NCBI GenBank assembly: GCA_937996705.1
Contig: CALKUQ010000011.1
Span: 1 to 53,322, forward strand
DNA length: 53,322 nt
Source: an uncultured Chlamydiae bacterium
GTDB lineage: Bacteria > Chlamydiota > Chlamydiia > Chlamydiales > 2-12-FULL-49-11
Direction: 5' to 3'
This document shows, in pieces, positions 49,711 to 53,322 of the stretch (the first letter of the stretch is position 1; the number at the start of each line of letters is the position of its first letter). The notes under the pieces are model-generated. The model had not been told where the DNA came from and did not search any database. It saw only the letters and a program-made list of their open reading frames with translations. The position numbers and the translations under genes are program-made.

Positions 49711-50444
49711 TGTTAGAGATCAAAGAATTGACAGTGACGGTAGAGGGTAAAGAAATTTTAAAGCAATTTTCACTCACTGTAAAGCCGGGTGAAATTCATG
49801 CGATCATGGGCCCTAATGGCGCAGGCAAATCAACCCTTGCAAAAGTGTTGGCAGGTCACCCTTCCTACGAAGTTGTAAGTGGAAAAGCGCTCTTTAATGG
49901 GACAGATCTTTTAGAGTTAGATCCAGAAGAGCGGGCAAAATTAGGTCTCTTTATGAGCTTTCAATACCCACTTGAAATACGCGGCATTTCTAATTTTGAG
50001 TTTTTGAAACACTCTTATGCAGCGATTCACCAAGTAAAAATCGAAGATGGCGAGTTTAAAGAGATTCTTTCCCCGATTGTGAAAACCATGAAAATTAAAG
50101 AGACTTTTTTAGAGAGAGATCTCAATGACGGATTTTCAGGAGGGGAAAAAAAGCGGAATGAAATTTTGCAGATGCTTGTCCTTAATCCAAAACTTGCAGT
50201 GTTAGATGAGACTGACTCAGGACTTGATATTGATGCACTTAAAGTTATTGGTGAAGGGGTCAATCATTTCATGCAAAAAGATAAAATGATTGTTTTAATC
50301 ACTCATTATCAGAGGCTTTTAAACTATATTCGACCCCATTTTGTACATGTAATGATCGATGGAAAGATTGTAGAATCGGGTGGTCCGGAACTTGCACTTC
50401 AACTAGAAGAAAAAGGGTATGAGGCATGTTCGAAGAGAGACTAG
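49710..50444 (+). CDS. sufC: Fe-S cluster assembly ATPase SufC
   Basis: 244-residue ABC-type ATPase without membrane domain. Walker A GPNGAGKSTLAKVL, ABC signature FSGGEKKRNEILQM, Walker B LAVLDETDSGLDIDAL, and the switch His in VLITHYQRLL. It drives conformational change of the SufBC2D complex. The start overlaps the sufB stop (TAATG) and the stop overlaps sufD by 19 bases. Confidence 0.98.
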   Translation: MLEIKELTVTVEGKEILKQFSLTVKPGEIHAIMGPNGAGKSTLAKVLAGHPSYEVVSGKALFNGTDLLELDPEERAKLGLFMSFQYPLEIRGISNFEFLKHSYAAIHQVKIEDGEFKEILSPIVKTMKIKETFLERDLNDGFSGGEKKRNEILQMLVLNPKLAVLDETDSGLDIDALKVIGEGVNHFMQKDKMIVLITHYQRLLNYIRPHFVHVMIDGKIVESGGPELALQLEEKGYEACSKRD

Positions 50445-51532
50445 CTTTATTATATAAAGACTTAGAGATCCCAGTCAGCTTTCCCAGCAGAAAAGTTGAG
50501 GCGTATCGAAAAGTGCCCCTTCAGGCAGTTGCATCCTTTTCCCCGACGCAAAAGGGATCTGAGAGACTAGACCTTTCTAAATTCCCTAGCTCTATCGTAG
50601 TTTTGACTATGAGCGAGGCAAGAAAAACCTACCAGACCTTTTTAGAAAACCGAGTAAAGCAGCGAAAACAGAGGGAAACAGATTTTTTTGCAGCCCTTGC
50701 CGAATGTGTAAAAGAGGGGGGATTTTTTTTCTACGTCCCGCCAAACGTCCAAATCGAAGAGCCTTTAGAAATTTCCTATGAATATGAAGGAACAGGAGCA
50801 CTCTTTACCCCACATATCCAAGTCTATGTCGGAAGGGGGGCAAGTGTCAGATTTCAGTTCAGACCGCAGTTTAATAATTTTGAATCTGGGATGATTAATC
50901 AGCTTATCGATATCTACTTAGATCGAAATTCTAGATGCGATTGGGTCGATGAAGCTCTCATTTCAGAAAAAGCGCTCTACGTAAATTCTGTCCGAATGAG
51001 CTTAAAAAAATCTGCGGTATTGAATTATTGGAATCTCTCGAAGGGGGGGAGCTTTTATAAGCAAGATTATCATGCCCAGCTTTTAGAAGAAGGGAGTGAA
51101 GTCTCACTCAAAGGGGCTGCGATCCTAGAGGGGAAAAGAGTTTCCCATACAAACGTCTTAATTGAGCACAAAGCGCCGAATGCAAGATCAAATCAACACT
51201 TCAAAGCTGTGATGAAAGATCAGAGTAAATCGAGCTTTGAGGGAAAAATTTATGTCGAGCCTGAGGCTCAACAAACTCTTGCTTATCAATTAAATAATAA
51301 TTTACTTTTGGGAGAGGGGAGTTCCTGTTTTAGTAAACCTAACTTAGAGATTTTTGCAGATGATGTGAAAGCTTCTCACGGATCGACAGTTGCCAATCTT
51401 TCACAAGAAGAGTTGTTTTATTTTCAAGCCCGCGGTATTTCAAAAGAAAAGGCTAGTCTTTACTTAGCTTCAGGATTTTTAGACGAAATTATAAAGGATA
51501 TTCCCGCATGGCATTCAATCCGAAACTGGTAA
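50426..51532 (+). CDS. sufD: Fe-S cluster assembly protein SufD
   Basis: 368 residues. The C-terminal SufB/D core is clear: VSHTNVLIEHKAPNARSNQ, SSFEGKIYVEPEAQQTLAYQ, LEIFADDVKASHGSTV and LFYFQARGISKEKASLYL. The N-terminal third is divergent, as usual for SufD. GAGG lies just before ATG 50426. Overlaps with sufC (19 bases) and sufS (25 bases) indicate one operon and coupled translation. Confidence 0.96.
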   Translation: MFEERLALLYKDLEIPVSFPSRKVEAYRKVPLQAVASFSPTQKGSERLDLSKFPSSIVVLTMSEARKTYQTFLENRVKQRKQRETDFFAALAECVKEGGFFFYVPPNVQIEEPLEISYEYEGTGALFTPHIQVYVGRGASVRFQFRPQFNNFESGMINQLIDIYLDRNSRCDWVDEALISEKALYVNSVRMSLKKSAVLNYWNLSKGGSFYKQDYHAQLLEEGSEVSLKGAAILEGKRVSHTNVLIEHKAPNARSNQHFKAVMKDQSKSSFEGKIYVEPEAQQTLAYQLNNNLLLGEGSSCFSKPNLEIFADDVKASHGSTVANLSQEELFYFQARGISKEKASLYLASGFLDEIIKDIPAWHSIRNW

Positions 51533-52731
51533 GAGATGATTTTCCCATGCTCAAGCAAGAGATGGGAGGAAAACCGTTTATTTACCTTGATACGGCAGCT
51601 ACAGCACAAAAACCCAAATCTGTGATCGATGCAATCACTAAATTCTATTCCCAGGAGTATGCAACCGTCCATAGGGGCGTTTATGAGCATGCGATCCACG
51701 CAACAGAGAGATATTCTGAGGTAAGAAGAAGGGTCCAGGGATTTATTCATGCAAGGAGCGAAGAAGAGGTTATTTTTACCAGAGGGACTACGGAAGGGAT
51801 TAATATCATCGCACATAGTTATGCAAGAGAATTTGTTCGTGGAGGAGATGAGATTTTAATTTCGGAGATGGAACACCACTCTAATATTGTCCCTTGGCAA
51901 ATGATTTGTGAAGAGCTTGGAGCGAAACTTGTTGTCGCCCCCTTCAATGAAAAAGGGGAGCTGATTTTAGAAGAGTTTAAAAAAAAGCTTTCGCCTCGGA
52001 CAAAAATTGTATCGGTTTGTCATATTTCCAATTTTCTAGGGACTATTAATCCTATCAAAGAGATAGCAAAAATGGCCCATGAAGTTGGCGCTATTATAGT
52101 AGTGGATGGCGCTCAAAGTGCAGCCCATTTTCCTATTGATGTCCAAGATCTTGATCTCGATTTTTTTGCCTTTTCAGGTCATAAAATTTATGGACCTACC
52201 GGAATTGGAGTTCTCTATGGAAAACAAGAGCATTTAGAGAAAATGCGCCCCTATCATGGAGGGGGCGATATGATTCAAGAAGTTACATTCGCAAAAACTA
52301 CCTATCAAGATCCCCCTCTCAAGTTTGAGGCGGGAACTCCGCCGATTGCAGAGGTTATTGGATTGGGCGCTGCAATCGAATATCTTGAAAAGCTTAACCA
52401 AGAGGCGATCGTTGAATATGAAGAGAGGCTTTTGGTATATACAACACAAAAACTTCTTGCGATTCCAGGTCTTGCAATCTACGGTACAGCAGCCCAAAAG
52501 TCCAGTCTTATATCTTTTACAATTAATGGAATACACCCTCTGGATTTAGGCGTTCTTCTTGGTTTGAAAGGAATTGCTATCCGAACTGGCGCTCTCTGCG
52601 CAAGTCCAGCCCTCCACCACTTTGGCCTCACATCCGCAGCAAGAATCTCCTTTGGGTTTTACAACACAATTGAAGATGTCGATGGCTTTTTGGAAGCGCT
52701 GAGCGAATCGGTTTGCATTCTAAGTTCCTAA
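51508..52731 (+). CDS. sufS: Cysteine desulfurase SufS
   Basis: 407-residue PLP enzyme that supplies persulfide sulfur. Motifs: YLDTAATAQKPKSVIDA, THRGVYEHAIHAT-like VHRGVYEHAIHAT, EMEHHSNIVPWQ, VDGAQSAAHFPIDV, the PLP-lysine block FSGHKIYGPTGIGVLYG and the active-site Cys in RTGALCASPALHHF. ATG 51508. No SufE gene is visible here, so the partner acceptor must be elsewhere or absent. Last gene of the suf operon. Confidence 0.97.
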   Translation: MAFNPKLVRDDFPMLKQEMGGKPFIYLDTAATAQKPKSVIDAITKFYSQEYATVHRGVYEHAIHATERYSEVRRRVQGFIHARSEEEVIFTRGTTEGINIIAHSYAREFVRGGDEILISEMEHHSNIVPWQMICEELGAKLVVAPFNEKGELILEEFKKKLSPRTKIVSVCHISNFLGTINPIKEIAKMAHEVGAIIVVDGAQSAAHFPIDVQDLDLDFFAFSGHKIYGPTGIGVLYGKQEHLEKMRPYHGGGDMIQEVTFAKTTYQDPPLKFEAGTPPIAEVIGLGAAIEYLEKLNQEAIVEYEERLLVYTTQKLLAIPGLAIYGTAAQKSSLISFTINGIHPLDLGVLLGLKGIAIRTGALCASPALHHFGLTSAARISFGFYNTIEDVDGFLEALSESVCILSS

Positions 52732-52764
52732 TAATTAATGGATTTCTCAAAATAGGTAGCTCCG

Positions 52765-52770
52765 TATAAT
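52765..52770 (+). promoter_or_regulatory. -10 box ahead of the small-peptide genes
   Basis: TATAAT at 52765-52770, 34 bases after the sufS stop and 23 before the small ORF. There is no good -35 hexamer, so confidence is limited. It suggests a transcription unit separate from suf. Confidence 0.35.
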
Positions 52771-52792
52771 CAGGAGTGTGGAACAAATAACA

Positions 52793-52873
52793 ATGATACA
52801 TCTCTATTTTGGGATTTTAACGGCATCTTTGTTTGTGATTGCAATTTTGCCGCTTTTCATTGAGGAAGAATAA
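52793..52873 (+). CDS. 26-residue membrane peptide
   Basis: ATG 52793 to TAA 52873. The peptide starts MIHLYFGILTASLFVIAI and ends LPLFIEEE: one hydrophobic membrane-spanning stretch with an acidic C-terminal end. It is the only small open frame between sufS and the next gene and is 13 bases from its start; the AGGGAGG serving that next gene begins immediately after this stop. AGGAG at 52772-52776 is too far upstream (16 bases) to be a good ribosome-binding site. It is a candidate small membrane protein or a leader peptide for the next gene. I recognise no family. Confidence 0.4.
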   Translation: MIHLYFGILTASLFVIAILPLFIEEE

Positions 52874-52886
52874 AGGGAGGTTTATT

Positions 52887-53156
52887 ATGAATGCCATAGC
52901 AAATTTATTTCATAAAATCGGTAGACTGTTTAGTAAAGGTTCAGGACCCCAGAATTTTGTAGAATGTGCAAAAGCAGATTTAGCTAAGGTCTCTCTTGAT
53001 CTAACTACAGAGGCTTTAACCGAAATTCAGGAAGTGCTGGCTGCTGCTAATGAAAAAGTAAAAGATATCGTTGCAGGGCTCTCTGAAAAACATCAGGCTG
53101 ATGTTACAGACAGCACTAAAAAATGCAACGCAGCGAAGACTAAGCCTACAAAATAG
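52887..53156 (+). CDS. Small helical hypothetical protein, 89 residues
   Basis: ATG 52887 has AGGGAGG six bases upstream, an excellent ribosome-binding site; the frame is open back to 52839 but without support. The N terminus NAIANLFHKIGRLFSKG is amphipathic and basic, suited to bind membranes. The middle ALTEIQEVLAAANEKVKDIV is a long helix, and the tail is polar and lysine-rich. Two Cys. No family recognised. It is encoded after the 26-residue membrane peptide and may form a unit with it. The 166 bases after the stop (53157-53322) hold a 6-bp palindromic stem GGGTTTTAAACCC (starting near 53180) and no ORF that I accept. Confidence 0.65.
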   Translation: MNAIANLFHKIGRLFSKGSGPQNFVECAKADLAKVSLDLTTEALTEIQEVLAAANEKVKDIVAGLSEKHQADVTDSTKKCNAAKTKPTK

Positions 53157-53322
53157 TTAGACTCTTATAACCTGAGTTGCGGGTTTTAAACCCTGACAGA
53201 AAAGGCTTCAGAAAAGTTTGAAGGAGGTCTATACTGTTTCCAAATGAATCTTACCCATCTTTCATTACCTGCATCTTCATCTTTAAATTTGCCTCGGGCT
53301 TACCTAGTTTTCAAATAGAGTG

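Noticed and set aside
53244..53318. 24-residue ORF at the window end
   Set aside because: The AGGAGG at 53222-53227 is 16 bases from the ATG, composition is not distinctive, and nothing supports translation.

Overview
The window reads as part of a chromosome of a chlamydia outside the Chlamydiaceae (an 'environmental' chlamydia, phylum Chlamydiota). The evidence is the run pbpB-like PBP / rpsB / tsf / pyrH / frr, an McsA/McsB pair, a sufBCDS operon, a kdsB gene, a Legionella/Simkania-type MOMP-like barrel, very large autotransporters with beta-strand repeats, and ankyrin and leucine-rich-repeat proteins. I cannot assign a family with certainty; a Simkania-, Waddlia- or Parachlamydia-like host fits. 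Neighbourhood comparisons with Chlamydia trachomatis are from memory. Several genes appear to start with TTG or GTG.

Layout. 1-1411: a long inverted repeat at the very start of the window, an ankyrin-repeat protein and a small unknown protein. 1403-11209 (minus): ruvC, ruvA, three tandem paralogous ~800-residue proteins, rlmN. Each of the three large proteins is an internal duplication: a kinase-like module followed by a degenerate pseudokinase copy. 11245-15796 (plus): a heptosyltransferase fused to a UDP-sugar pyrophosphorylase-like domain, gpsA, and the bifunctional NAD(P)HX repair enzyme. 15869-24427: a tandem pair of repeat-rich surface proteins, of which only the second has an autotransporter barrel. 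24567-27809 (minus): a class B penicillin-binding protein. 27981-31361: tRNA-Gly, rpsB-tsf-pyrH-frr, tRNA-Glu, tRNA-Lys and a strong terminator. The MOMP gene that I recall between pbpB and rpsB in Chlamydiaceae is absent here.

31399-34560: two secreted cysteine-conserved paralogues and a MOMP-like barrel. 34498-39533 (minus): mcsA-mcsB-LRR protein-ispD-tdk-MFS, tightly packed. 39661-40330: two overlapping small exported proteins. 40345-44995: a CPBP membrane protease divergent from pgeF, then rfbC-rfbD-rfbB-kdsB overlapping one another and probably an envelope-sugar operon; rfbA is not here. 45042-48142: an unknown membrane protein, a phosphoribosyltransferase-HAD fusion, and a convergent NADAR-domain protein. 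48277-52731: sufB-sufC-sufD-sufS for Fe-S cluster assembly. 52793-53156: a 26-residue membrane peptide and an 89-residue unknown protein.

The best candidates for undescribed biology are the triplicated kinase/pseudokinase cluster, the PRTase-HAD/NADAR neighbours, the heptosyltransferase-pyrophosphorylase fusion, and an McsB that appears to have lost canonical phosphagen-kinase residues.
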